IMG/VR virus record: IMGVR_UViG_3300044832_000098
Coordinates: 1-46,864 of that record
Strand: one strand, 5' to 3'
DNA length: 46,864 bases
DNA from: a virus
A program made the position numbers and the translations under genes. Numbering within the stretch: position 1 is the stretch's first letter; each line of letters opens with the position of its first letter. This document shows positions 14,771 through 23,040 of the stretch, in pieces. The notes under the pieces are model-generated. The model was not told the origin of the DNA and searched no databases. It was given only the letters and a program-made list of their open reading frames with translations.

Positions 14771-16677
14771 GGGACTACCACGGCTGCAGTGTTGTTCGAT
14801 ATCGTATTGTTTGTGCCCTGATTCAAAACCGCTACCCCGTCGATGATCTTATTGTTGATGGCCGAGCTATTGGCGACCGCTTGCGTACCGGAATTACCCG
14901 ATTGACTGAAAGCAATCGCCGCTGCATTGCCGCCGCCGGAAAACGTGTTGCCGTAGACTTTGACAAACTGCGATTGAGGTTCTATGCCGCGCTGTGCGAC
15001 TTGCACCCCGAAGCTCCCCGAGGTCGTCGCAAATATGTTGCTGCGGATTGATCCGTTGACACCTGAGTACTGAAGTTGGCGTCCAATATTCTCAGTGCAC
15101 TTAAACTGGTTGCGCTCAATTACAATAAGACGCATGCGCTCGTCGCTCTGCGCATTCTGCGGAGAGACTTCCACACAGTTAGCCCCCGAGACCCCGTAGA
15201 GATAGTTGTCTGAAATGACACTGTTCTGCGTGTAAGTTCCTGACCATTTAGCACCATCACTGGCGTAGTCTAAATTGTGAAATTTTATCAGCGCATACGA
15301 TGGTCCGGCATCGTGCATCGTGTTGTTGGAAATGATGTGTTTCGAGCCGTAGGAATCGCGCATCACCTCATAGGTGTTGTTATTCGCGCCCGGAGCGTTG
15401 TAGAACAGGTTGCCGGCAAAGAACTGATAGTCCTCACTCGCGCCGCTCGATGTCCAAGATCCCACGCCCGCGTAGTTGGGGAAGACGTTGATATTACAGC
15501 CGGTCGATGAACAATTAGCGGGCCCGCCCTGAACTGACTCGGCCATCGAATTGATAATGCCCATCTGTCCGCCCGCGGCCCAGCGGTAGGAGGAAGCCAT
15601 GCCCTTCGCGTCGAGATTCAACAGCGTGTACTGAAACGGTTTATTGCCGCCATTGATCGTCCCTCCCCCGCCGTTGTCGATCAGCACAATACCCTTCTGG
15701 CCGTTACCATCGAGCACCAGGTCCATGATGCGAATGTCGCTAGAGGGGTTCGCCAGGGTGAGCATCACGCCCGGAGCGCTAGCCTTGAATGTGGCCGGAC
15801 ACCCTCCGTAGGAGCCGATCGCGCCTTTAGTTCCTGACACCGTTCCATTCGGTGCGTTGAACGTATCACCGCACTTAAAGAGCAGGCGCGTGTTGCTCAG
15901 GCCAAGCGCTGGCACAGTGGAACTCTGCGTCGACGTGCCGACAGGGCACCCAGCACCCGGCGTGGTGCTGTAGTAGCACTTCGTTGTGCCGAAGCCGTTA
16001 GGTCCGCTTGGATCATAAGCGGTGACCGGTGCTACCGTGCAGCTCGCCGTATTCACCCCATCGGTGGCCGTCACGGTCGCCGTGTAGGGTTGATCCCCGG
16101 CGCCATCTGCTACCACGTAATAGTGCGCAGCAACGGGGCCAGAAGCCACATTCGTGCTGCCGTGGCTGGCGCCATTCACCCATGTCCCGGTACCCGACAC
16201 GCCAGTATCGCCAAAGATCCAAGTAAACGTCACATCCTGGAACACGCTGCCGTTGGCCGGAATATTGGCGGGATCGGTCGTCGACGTCGCGTCAAAAAAC
16301 ACCAGCAGCGGCGCAATACCACTAACCCGTGCAGGAACAGCATTGACGGTCAGCGTGCCTTGGGTGACAGGACAGGCCCCCACGGTCGTGATCGGCGTGC
16401 AGGCGCCCGCAGGAGCGCTCAAGGGAGAGAGCCATTTGGTAAAGCACTGAGGATAAGGGGCGGGCGTGTAAGTCGTACCCTGAACCCAGTTGCCTCTCGT
16501 GCCGGCCGGACAGGCTATGGTGGCTGTCGTATTGGGAGGCAGCGCGCCGCAAACCCCCGCCAATGGCACCGTGACCGTTTGCGCGGGTATCGAGATAATT
16601 GTCCCGGTCGGGGTAGTCGTGACAGTAACAGGGATGTTGACGACGGTAGCGGCTGCGAGCAGCGCAAGGATCTTCAT
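14767..16677 (-). CDS. Secreted PKD-domain plus right-handed beta-helix protein
   Basis: ATG 16677 has GAAGG upstream and yields a classical signal peptide, MKILALLAAATVVN, so I prefer it to the longer frame from 16716. The mature protein (about 620 residues) has a Cys-bearing N-terminal region, a PKD-like domain at about 120-230 (VTFTWIFGDTGVSG, YTATVTATDG), then a parallel beta-helix domain with NNT/GN turns (IISNNTMHD, VISDNYLYG, IERNQFKC, IRSNIFAT, KVYGNTFSGG). This is the architecture of secreted polysaccharide lyases and phage tailspikes. An export signal on a phage protein is unusual. It probably binds or degrades a surface glycan. Confidence 0.75.
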   Translation of the reverse strand: MKILALLAAATVVNIPVTVTTTPTGTIISIPAQTVTVPLAGVCGALPPNTTATIACPAGTRGNWVQGTTYTPAPYPQCFTKWLSPLSAPAGACTPITTVGACPVTQGTLTVNAVPARVSGIAPLLVFFDATSTTDPANIPANGSVFQDVTFTWIFGDTGVSGTGTWVNGASHGSTNVASGPVAAHYYVVADGAGDQPYTATVTATDGVNTASCTVAPVTAYDPSGPNGFGTTKCYYSTTPGAGCPVGTSTQSSTVPALGLSNTRLLFKCGDTFNAPNGTVSGTKGAIGSYGGCPATFKASAPGVMLTLANPSSDIRIMDLVLDGNGQKGIVLIDNGGGGTINGGNKPFQYTLLNLDAKGMASSYRWAAGGQMGIINSMAESVQGGPANCSSTGCNINVFPNYAGVGSWTSSGASEDYQFFAGNLFYNAPGANNNTYEVMRDSYGSKHIISNNTMHDAGPSYALIKFHNLDYASDGAKWSGTYTQNSVISDNYLYGVSGANCVEVSPQNAQSDERMRLIVIERNQFKCTENIGRQLQYSGVNGSIRSNIFATTSGSFGVQVAQRGIEPQSQFVKVYGNTFSGGGNAAAIAFSQSGNSGTQAVANSSAINNKIIDGVAVLNQGTNNTISNNTAAVVVP

Positions 16678-17126
16678 GGTGTTGCCTTCAATTGTGGAGT
16701 TTGCGCAGTCGCCCATGCTTGGTAGTGGACGAGAGTATCAAAATCGCGAGCCTCAAGTGCGCCTTCATCTGCCGCCCACGCCGGGGCACCGAATAGATTC
16801 ACCGCTTGATAGTACATCTCAGCAATCTCTGGCGTGGCACCCATGACGATAAGCGCGGATCGTAAAAACTGATCGGCCTTCCCCTTAGTCCATCCCCAAA
16901 GCCGTGCATAGGCTCCGTCATGAAACGCGGCCGGTAATCTCGAAAGTCCTGTGGGATCGAACTCCCGCGCCGCTCGTACAAACTGAGGGATCGATGCTAA
17001 GTCCGTCTTGAATCCGACCGGCAGGGTGACGGTACCGAACACTTCATCTCGCCACGTGCAGGGCTCCCAAACAACCCACACGCCCGGCTGCGGATCGGTC
17101 ATCAGCACGAGCTGGGAGAGAAACAC
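16674..17126 (-). CDS. DUF1353 family protein
   Basis: 150 residues. The DUF1353 pattern is clear: LPVGFKTDLASIPQFVR near residues 36-52 and RLPAAFHDGAYA near 63-74, in which the His-Asp pair is conserved. The family is small and found in many phages near lysis and tail genes; its biochemical role is not established, although the conserved His and Asp suggest a metal or catalytic site. ATGA overlap couples it to the secreted beta-helix gene. Confidence 0.8.
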   Translation of the reverse strand: MFLSQLVLMTDPQPGVWVVWEPCTWRDEVFGTVTLPVGFKTDLASIPQFVRAAREFDPTGLSRLPAAFHDGAYARLWGWTKGKADQFLRSALIVMGATPEIAEMYYQAVNLFGAPAWAADEGALEARDFDTLVHYQAWATAQTPQLKATP

Positions 17127-17315
17127 CTATCCGCCGGCTTTTTGCGCCGCTATGTCCGCATCCAGTTTGGCAAGCGCCGCATCCCTGGGCTTCATAGCGG
17201 CATCCCAAGTCATCTGATCTATTAGCTGTCCGTTGGCGTGCGAGGACTGAATCAATGCGATCAGTTGCGCAATGATTTGCAATCCGGTTTCGACAGTCAC
17301 GATTGTTGCGGCCAT
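17127..17315 (-). CDS. Small helical protein
   Basis: 62 residues beginning MAATIVTVETGLQIIAQLIALIQ, an amphipathic helix, then a charged helix (RDAALAKLDADIAAQKAGG). It is located in the lysis/membrane cluster. It lacks a clear transmembrane segment and no family is recognised. Confidence 0.6.
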   Translation of the reverse strand: MAATIVTVETGLQIIAQLIALIQSSHANGQLIDQMTWDAAMKPRDAALAKLDADIAAQKAGG

Positions 17316-17317
17316 GT

Positions 17318-17668
17318 CTAGTTCCCCTTTGCTGGTACGTAGGCTTGCAGGCCCGCAATAAGCGCATTGACCAAGGTTAGCGTGCTGGATGCGCCCGATG
17401 CGTTACCGGCCGCATTTGCTGCTTTCGCTGCATCGAGCAGCGGATCGACTTGGTGCGCAATCGTACTCACGCTTTGAGCTTGTGCTGGCGTGATGATCTT
17501 GGCGAGCAGCGCACTATCGGTTGCTGTCAAAATAGCCGTGACCGCTTGGTCCGCTACGAGTATTTTCTGATCGATCGAGGGTTGGTTAAGCCCTAAGTTC
17601 GCACAGCCCTGCGGCACGGCAAACAGACAGCAGAAGTAGAAAGCGAGACGAACATTGCGTGTATTCAT
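17318..17668 (-). CDS. Putative lipoprotein in the lysis cluster
   Basis: A 116-residue product with GGGGAG before the ATG. The N-terminus MNTRNVRLAFYFCCLFAVPQGC looks like a lipoprotein signal: basic start, hydrophobic core, then Gly-Cys at residues 21-22, although PQGC is a weak lipobox. The mature part is helical (AVTAILTATDSALLAKIITPAQAQ). Location among candidate holins suggests an outer-membrane partner in lysis, but it lacks the Pro-rich short form of typical Rz1 proteins. Confidence 0.55.
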   Translation of the reverse strand: MNTRNVRLAFYFCCLFAVPQGCANLGLNQPSIDQKILVADQAVTAILTATDSALLAKIITPAQAQSVSTIAHQVDPLLDAAKAANAAGNASGASSTLTLVNALIAGLQAYVPAKGN

Positions 17669-17913
17669 TTTCTCCCCGATGCGGGAAGGTACCCGCAGAG
17701 TGTTGCGAAGATGACAGCCAATGCTGATTCGACTCCCGCCGGAAAGGTGACGTGATTCGCTCCCAAAACGGACATCGTGACACAGGCAATCGCTCCACCC
17801 AGTGCCGTGAGACTCGTTGAATTGCTGGGGGTTGGCCCAGGGGGCGGCGGAACAGGCTGCATCGGAGTCGGTATGTTCATCACCGGAGGTGCGGCCGGAA
17901 CGGGATCAGTCAT
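17665..17913 (-). CDS. Putative holin with two membrane segments
   Basis: The ATG at 17913 is 11 bases from GGAG; GTG 17925 directly abuts that site and is less likely. The product has a Pro-rich N-terminal tail (PPVMNIPTPMQPVPPPPGP) and then two hydrophobic segments, LTALGGAIACVTMSVLGANHV and VESALAVIFATLCGYL, ending in a basic tail. This size and layout fit a class II holin. It is coupled by ATGA overlap to the lipoprotein gene. Confidence 0.6.
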   Translation of the reverse strand: MTDPVPAAPPVMNIPTPMQPVPPPPGPTPSNSTSLTALGGAIACVTMSVLGANHVTFPAGVESALAVIFATLCGYLPASGRK

Positions 17914-17965
17914 TTGACTTAACACTCCTATAAGTTTTTTGCAATCGGTTGATCCTACGCTTAAT

Positions 17966-18331
17966 TTACCGCTTCGCTATCAAAATCACGCTTAAAATTG
18001 AACATATAGTAGCGATTGCTGCAACGAGGATGACCCATAACTGATTCCCTCCACGGTTACGATCATCGCGAGCATCTACCCGCTTAGCGAGAACATCGAT
18101 CTTTTCCGCGAGCACCCTAAAGGACTGCTCACTCTCCTGGCGCGGCATGAGCAACCTGGCGTTATCAGCAAGCGCTGACCTAAATTCATTCACGCCCTCA
18201 AATCGTTTATCGGAAGCATTCTCCGCCTTGGTGCTAGCCCGATCGGCAGTTGCCAATGCCGTTTGCACCGCTTTTTCTTGAGCGTCAAAACGTATGTCAA
18301 CATATTCGCGTAAAGAAATATTGTCGGTCAT
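17966..18331 (-). CDS. Coiled-coil protein with C-terminal membrane anchor
   Basis: 121 residues. The long coiled coil (about 10-90, e.g. LREYVDIRFDAQEKAVQTAL) is followed by GGNQLWVILVAAIATICSILSVILIAKR, one C-terminal transmembrane helix with a basic end. This layout recurs in phage lysis modules, near holins, and resembles XhlA-like proteins. It may regulate holin action or tether the lysis complex at the inner membrane; this is inference. ATGA overlap with the upstream membrane gene. Confidence 0.65.
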   Translation of the reverse strand: MTDNISLREYVDIRFDAQEKAVQTALATADRASTKAENASDKRFEGVNEFRSALADNARLLMPRQESEQSFRVLAEKIDVLAKRVDARDDRNRGGNQLWVILVAAIATICSILSVILIAKR

Positions 18332-18537
18332 CTGACGCTAACATGGCCGTGCCAGAAGCCGGAACCGTTCCCAACAACCACCAATAACCCAATTAAAAGA
18401 GCAATCCCTATTACCGCCCACACATAGGGCTGGGCACCAGGGGCTACCGCCGGCATGATAAGAAACTTTATGATGGCGAAAGCGATAGACGCCACCACAA
18501 CGAATATCAAAAACCAGATTAACCAAGAAAAATCCAT
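18328..18537 (-). CDS. Small membrane protein, candidate holin
   Basis: 69 residues preceded by GGGGGAAG. Two hydrophobic helices, SWLIWFLIFVVVASIAFAII and VWAVIGIALLIGLLVVVG, separated by a short loop with Pro residues. A second candidate holin or antiholin beside the one at 17665-17913. Confidence 0.65.
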   Translation of the reverse strand: MDFSWLIWFLIFVVVASIAFAIIKFLIMPAVAPGAQPYVWAVIGIALLIGLLVVVGNGSGFWHGHVSVR

Positions 18538-18557
18538 ACGCTTCCCCCTTTACGTAT

Positions 18558-20114
18558 TTACCATCTCAATAGTCCGCCGCCCATTCCGAGGCCTATAAAT
18601 TTGCCCGTAGTCGCGGCCACAAAACTCTCTGTGGCTGTCGTCGTTTGGCCCGCAGAATTCGTAGCTGAGAGGGTCAACACCCCGCTGCCGTTACCGGCTG
18701 GAGCAGGGGTGCCCGTGATTAAACCCGTAGTCGAATCAAAGCTCAGGCCTTGAGGCAGCCCTGAAACGCTCAATCCCTTGGGGTTAGTGCCTGCTTGAAA
18801 CATTCGCCCTGTATTCCACCGGGTATACACATCAACACTGACAGGCACGTTCTTTGTCCATTGTAAGGCGCCCGCCGTATATTTTGGAGCCCCGCACAAT
18901 CTAAACCGGGCCGGTACGCATGTGTTGCCGTCGCCGCTGATGCCAACGACGACATATAGCGCCCCTGGTTTCGCTGGCATCGTGCCGGAAAGCGTGCGAG
19001 AGGGTGCATCCCACGACAAACCAGCCGGTAGCTGTGCATAGCTGGCAGTGTTTGAGGACCCCGGTTCCTCGACTTCATTTTGTACGCAAGTTAGGTATTC
19101 GGCCAGACCACTTGCGCCCCACAATACGGTTTGCGCTGGCAGCGTGACACTCACGGTATCCCCCGAAGAAAGCAAAACATCTGCTAGTGTCGTCAGCGGC
19201 ACGTAATGGGTGCCAGTTGACAGGCGCCACACCCGAAACCACTCAATGTCGAGTTCTATTCCATTGGGCAACACCCCCGGAGCCCATTGGAGCGGATCGT
19301 ATATTTGTGCCTGATACGTTGCGTTATACACATGGTGCGTTATCAGCATGTGGTCGGGCTTGTCTCCGCTGCTGTTCGGGTCAAGGACGAGTGTTTTGAC
19401 TAGCACCCCGTCTACATAATATTTGTAGTCGCTCACTCCCACCACCACCGTGAAAGTGTGCCAATTGCCTTCGCGATAATTAGCAATATCCGTCTCGCTG
19501 TTGGCCGTTATGGTGCCGTTGGTATGCACGTCATGGTAGGCCCCAACTTTGGTGTTCCCGCACTCCCAACCGTATTCATTTCCCGTAAATGTCGGACCTC
19601 CGGGGGGCTGCGTTGCGAACGCCCATAGTGTCGGGTGCTGTCCGTGCGGCCCTGCGGGCATCCTAACCCTGAAATCGATAATTGCTGGGCTATCCCACCA
19701 CAGAGCCCCGACGCCGCTCACCATCGCCGTGCGTTCGATTTGTCCTGCCACCCCGCTGGCGAGCAAAACTTGTTCCGCGCTTGATTGACGAATAGCGAGC
19801 AGACGCAATGCGCTCGTGCCTTCCCCAGTTACGATTTGGTGGCTGTTTGCAAAACTAGGCACGGGGACGCCGCGATTAGCGTCTTGCCAACCTGTGTAAT
19901 CAGGACTCACATCGTGCATGACAGCGAGGGGGCCACTTGCTGGAGCACGCGCTCCCCCCGTACTTTGGTAGGTACGTGTCGTGAAATACTTCCCGGTGGG
20001 GTTGGTAGCCGACATCAAATCGAGTGCTGTAAATTCGTCACCGCCCGATAGCACATACCCACTATAAAGTCCGGTGCCTGCCGATTCTAAGGCTATGCCA
20101 CCAATGGTCGTCAT
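18558..20114 (-). CDS. GH16-like concanavalin-A-fold virion protein with Ig repeats
   Basis: 518 residues. Residues 100-300 resemble GH16 glucanases: WDSPAIIDFRVRMPAGPHGQHPTLW for the entrance strands, NEYGWE (179-184) where GH16 enzymes carry E-x-D-x-x-E, HDVHTNG, then IELDIEWFRVW as the closing strand. The catalytic Asp appears as Gly182, so it may be a lectin rather than an active hydrolase. The C-terminal 200 residues contain putative Ig domains (LPQGLSFDSTTGLITGTPAP). It lies next to the tail fibre gene and probably contacts host glycan. Confidence 0.65.
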   Translation of the reverse strand: MTTIGGIALESAGTGLYSGYVLSGGDEFTALDLMSATNPTGKYFTTRTYQSTGGARAPASGPLAVMHDVSPDYTGWQDANRGVPVPSFANSHQIVTGEGTSALRLLAIRQSSAEQVLLASGVAGQIERTAMVSGVGALWWDSPAIIDFRVRMPAGPHGQHPTLWAFATQPPGGPTFTGNEYGWECGNTKVGAYHDVHTNGTITANSETDIANYREGNWHTFTVVVGVSDYKYYVDGVLVKTLVLDPNSSGDKPDHMLITHHVYNATYQAQIYDPLQWAPGVLPNGIELDIEWFRVWRLSTGTHYVPLTTLADVLLSSGDTVSVTLPAQTVLWGASGLAEYLTCVQNEVEEPGSSNTASYAQLPAGLSWDAPSRTLSGTMPAKPGALYVVVGISGDGNTCVPARFRLCGAPKYTAGALQWTKNVPVSVDVYTRWNTGRMFQAGTNPKGLSVSGLPQGLSFDSTTGLITGTPAPAGNGSGVLTLSATNSAGQTTTATESFVAATTGKFIGLGMGGGLLRW

Positions 20115-20115
20115 G

Positions 20116-21726
20116 TCAGAAGCCCATTGCTGAGAATACGATCACATCACCCGAAACCGTGGTGCCTGTCACGGTGCATGAGGTAGTCGCGCTGGCGGAC
20201 TGGCCGATGAAATTGGCCGGAGTGGTCAGATCGTCCGCATGGCACGCCCACCCGTTGGGTGCCGCGCTCAACGTAATCGTTACGGTACACGTGCCAGTGG
20301 TGCCGCTCGTGAATTGCCCTGCCGTCGTACCGCCCACGGTTGCACTATTGGAGCATCCGGAAGCGGTAAATTTCGTGCCGCCTGCAATCAATCCGCCAAC
20401 GTCGGTCGTGATCCCCGCCGAAGTGATGTGGAAGCGCTCGATTGAGTTGCTGGAGAAACCGGTAGTACTAGCTGCAGGTAGATATACACCATTCGCAGGG
20501 ATGGTAGTACTAGTAACACTTAGAGAAGCGCCACCAATGGCAGCAGTCGTGGTGATGATGCCACCGAACGTTGCTGTGCCTGACCCAAGCCAACTAAATG
20601 TCGGATTGTTGGTTGCATTGCCGAGCGCTACGTTTGTGATCGCAGTCGATGAAGCGGTGCGCGTTGCCGTGAGAATATTAACCCCGGCAGCATCCGCGTC
20701 GGTGCGTGTGCGAATGGATAACAGCGTGGGTGTGGCGTCGACATCAAACAGCTTGCCGTTGGCGCCGCCCCCTGTGTCGTTGAGCAATAAGCGCGGTTCA
20801 ACCTTGGTCCATTCGTGGTTACCCGTCCACAACGGCGCGATACTCACGTCCAGCGCCGGGGCGCCGTCAGAACGAATCGCGCTTGACGCGCTGCCATTGA
20901 CTGCAGTCAGCCCAACCAACGCCGTGGGGTTCGCTACGGACCCACCGCCACTGCCGGATGTTCCGCATGAAATCGTATTCGTTGAAGCGGTGTAGTTGAT
21001 ATGGTTGCCCCCCGTGTCCGTGCAGTCCGGAATAGCTTTCGCTACCCACGCAGACCCCGAGCTAATCATGAGAGTGTCATCGGCGGCCGCTGATAGCCCT
21101 GTGCCGCCATTGGCGAAAGGCAATATTCCCGTGACCCCACCCGAGCCGCCAGCAGCTAAATTTATCGCGCTCAGATTCCCTAAAACAAAGGTTGAAACTT
21201 GGGCGCCGGTAACTTTTTGCGTAGCGGTCGCGCTTTGGATGTACCCTGGCAATAGATCCGTACTGCCAAAAGCACTCGCTGCCGGCAGGCCGTTAATCGG
21301 CGTCGCTTGCGACTGCACGTAGGTGTTGATTGCAGCGGGCGTTGTCGCTACGACGGCGCCCCCTTGAATCGTGTAGATGCTCTCTGTTCCTGCGAGGATT
21401 CCAGCCGCCGTTAGCGATAAGGGCAGAGCCGTTGCGGGTAAGCTCGTCGCATTCGTCAACACGAGGGCCGACGGAGTGCCGAGCGCTGGCGTAAAGAGTG
21501 TAGGAGATGTGGCTAGTACAAATGATCCTGACCCGGTTGTTGGCAGCGCACCTCCAATATAGGTCGCAACTTGGGCAAAGGTGCCGGTCTTTGTCGTTCC
21601 GCTCTGATCAACAATGGTCAGGTCCGTGCCGCTAACGCTGGCCGCAGCGGGCAACGCATTGACCTTGATTTGGGCATGGCCAAATAGCGGCATGAGTAGC
21701 AGAAGCGGTAGGTATTTGAACTTCAT
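20116..21726 (-). CDS. Tail fibre-like protein with an N-terminal signal peptide
   Basis: ATG 21726 follows one base after the stop of the upstream 52-codon gene, which fixes the start. The N-terminus MKFKYLPLLLLMPLFGHAQ is a typical Sec signal peptide with an Ala-x-Ala-like cleavage region. It is followed by the phage fibre motif KVNALPAAASVSGTDLTIVD, QSGTTKTGTFAQVATYI. The central region is Gly/Ser/Thr-rich with beta repeats (LPFANGGTGLS, a collar motif frequent in fibres); the C-terminus (CSNSATVGGTTAG, GTCTVTITLSAAPNGWAC) resembles a fibre-tip domain. Host recognition is likely. Confidence 0.75.
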   Translation of the reverse strand: MKFKYLPLLLLMPLFGHAQIKVNALPAAASVSGTDLTIVDQSGTTKTGTFAQVATYIGGALPTTGSGSFVLATSPTLFTPALGTPSALVLTNATSLPATALPLSLTAAGILAGTESIYTIQGGAVVATTPAAINTYVQSQATPINGLPAASAFGSTDLLPGYIQSATATQKVTGAQVSTFVLGNLSAINLAAGGSGGVTGILPFANGGTGLSAAADDTLMISSGSAWVAKAIPDCTDTGGNHINYTASTNTISCGTSGSGGGSVANPTALVGLTAVNGSASSAIRSDGAPALDVSIAPLWTGNHEWTKVEPRLLLNDTGGGANGKLFDVDATPTLLSIRTRTDADAAGVNILTATRTASSTAITNVALGNATNNPTFSWLGSGTATFGGIITTTAAIGGASLSVTSTTIPANGVYLPAASTTGFSSNSIERFHITSAGITTDVGGLIAGGTKFTASGCSNSATVGGTTAGQFTSGTTGTCTVTITLSAAPNGWACHADDLTTPANFIGQSASATTSCTVTGTTVSGDVIVFSAMGF

Positions 21727-21727
21727 T

Positions 21728-21886
21728 CTAGTTACTCGTGTTGATTTGAACGCCTGAATCGGTTTGTAGATTAATCCCCGCATCCGTCTGAATAGCCGTG
21801 CCGCCGGAACCCCCACCCCCGCCGCCAATCAGCAGCACGGGCTCCGGCTCCATCAAAAGACCAAGCTGCCCTATCTGGCCGATCAT
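21728..21886 (-). CDS. 52-residue Gly-linker micro-protein
   Basis: Starts at ATG 21886, directly after the stop of the 20-codon gene. The product begins MIGQIGQLGLLMEPEPVLL, has a run of Gly/Ser (GGGGGGSGG), and ends TAIQTDAGINLQTDSGVQIN and three further residues. The repeated Q-T-D-x-G phrase resembles a fibre strand. It is coupled on both sides, leaving no untranslated base, which strongly supports translation. It is probably a small structural or fibre accessory; function unknown. Confidence 0.6.
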   Translation of the reverse strand: MIGQIGQLGLLMEPEPVLLIGGGGGGSGGTAIQTDAGINLQTDSGVQINTSN

Positions 21887-21949
21887 CTAAAGCACCGGAG
21901 TCGGTGGCGGCTTGCCCAACGAACCAACACGTCCGAGGCACCCCATCAT
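21887..21949 (-). CDS. 20-residue micro-protein
   Basis: The ATG overlaps the stop of the upstream gene (ATGA) and the TAG abuts the ATG of the next gene. The product is MMGCLGRVGSLGKPPPTPVL. Its start resembles that of the 52-residue neighbour (M-x-x-x-G-x-x-G-x-L), so the two may have arisen by duplication. Evidence is positional; it may be a functional micro-protein or a coupling leader. Confidence 0.45.
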   Translation of the reverse strand: MMGCLGRVGSLGKPPPTPVL

Positions 21950-22248
21950 GTGTCAGTTATCACAGCAATTTTATCGCCAGGGACCACCCGGAAGTATTCC
22001 GTTTGTCCTGCAATCATTCTGGCGCTCGTGCCCGTAGTGGCCACGGGTGCGGTTCCTCCAACCGCAATCGCGCAGATCGCTTCCGCATGAACACGAATGA
22101 TGGTCGTTGCGGCGTTAAATCCTGCTGAAAGGGCCAACACTCCGATCGCTACGATTTGCTCCTTGGTCGCCGGTCCTGCAACCGCTTGCACCGAACCGTT
22201 TGGATCGCTGCCAAGACCTGTGTATTCAGTGACACGTACATTAGCCAT
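21946..22248 (-). CDS. Small virion-type protein
   Basis: 100 residues, beta-rich and neutral (VRVTEYTGLGSDPNGSVQAVAGPATKEQ). C-terminus TEYFRVVPGDKIAVIT resembles a closing beta-strand pair typical of small phage surface or capsid-decoration proteins. AGGACTC lies upstream of the ATG, shared with the next two genes. No family assigned. Confidence 0.65.
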   Translation of the reverse strand: MANVRVTEYTGLGSDPNGSVQAVAGPATKEQIVAIGVLALSAGFNAATTIIRVHAEAICAIAVGGTAPVATTGTSARMIAGQTEYFRVVPGDKIAVITDT

Positions 22249-22619
22249 TATGAGAGTCCTATTTCAGCAGCAATGTTTAAGACCGCGCCCACTTGACTGC
22301 CCACTGCGGTTAACAAGTCCGCGGAGTCAAAACGTGCGTCGGCAGGGTAGATATCAATGTAAGAATTGGCGGGGATCGAATACGCGGGCGCTCCGAACTG
22401 AGTTCCCGCCACGCCAACCCCTGTAGCGCCCTTGTAGAGCGAAACTGTGGTAGCGGATGCTGCATAGTTTAAAATGCGAATCCACTTGAGCAAAAGGTAA
22501 GGCTGCGTCATCGTAAAGCCGACCGGCCCCGCCAACGAAGTGACATTGCAATTCAAAATGTTGCCGACCGCAGTCGGTACGACGATAGATTGAATATTCA
22601 GCTTTTTGTTTTGCGCCAT
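22248..22619 (-). CDS. Small structural-type protein
   Basis: 123 residues, mainly beta-strand with low charge (SLAGPVGFTMTQPYLLLKWIRILNYA, ATTVSLYKGATG, NSYIDIYPADARFDSADLL). The sequence resembles beta-sandwich virion accessory proteins. It lies among fibre and ejection protein genes. Ribosome site GGACTC. Unknown exact role. Confidence 0.65.
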   Translation of the reverse strand: MAQNKKLNIQSIVVPTAVGNILNCNVTSLAGPVGFTMTQPYLLLKWIRILNYAASATTVSLYKGATGVGVAGTQFGAPAYSIPANSYIDIYPADARFDSADLLTAVGSQVGAVLNIAAEIGLS

Positions 22620-22629
22620 ATCATGAGTC

Positions 22630-23040
22630 CTATAACTTTACAAGGATATACACCATTTCTTCGCTCTCGTCTGTTATGAAGACCGCAGGGCCTGGGGGGC
22701 CTGGCGGCCCGCGCATGCCGGTTGGTCCTGGAATCACAACAGGCGTGTCATCCGCTTCATCGAGCACCACCGGAATCGGTGCGATTAAGTGTAGCGATAC
22801 CGATCCAAGCAGCGGCCCCCCTCCTGCCAATCCTGGACCCGCCGCAAGGGAGGCCGTGGCGCCATTGCTGATCGTTCCGGAAGCAGGCGCTACCAATGTG
22901 CCTAAGAGTGCGGCGAGCTGCGCCAAGGTAACGGTGTTAGAACCAATCTCCGCGATTGTCGTTCCAACCGTCACCTTGCTGCCTGGCGTGATGACTTTGC
23001 GAACACCACCAATAACGGGTAGTTGAACTTTCCTAACCAC
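22630..23040 (-). CDS. Collagen-like fibre accessory protein
   Basis: 136 residues from GTG 23040 that overlaps the previous stop. The C-terminal third carries a short collagen-like stretch, GPTGMRGPPGPPGPA, preceded by a beta region. Such Gly-x-Pro repeats form triple helices in phage fibres and usually sit at trimer junctions. It ends DESEEMVYILVKL. A trimeric fibre or connector protein is likely. Confidence 0.65.
   Translation of the reverse strand: MVRKVQLPVIGGVRKVITPGSKVTVGTTIAEIGSNTVTLAQLAALLGTLVAPASGTISNGATASLAAGPGLAGGGPLLGSVSLHLIAPIPVVLDEADDTPVVIPGPTGMRGPPGPPGPAVFITDESEEMVYILVKL

Noticed and set aside
16090-16725. 211-codon plus-strand open frame
   Set aside because: Antisense to the PKD/beta-helix gene, Arg/Gly-rich low-complexity product and no ribosome site; a shadow of a GC-rich gene.
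20159-20995. 278-codon plus-strand open frame
   Set aside because: It is antisense to the tail fibre gene, rich in Val/Pro as expected from reading the Gly/Thr-rich gene backwards, has no ribosome site and no neighbours on that strand.
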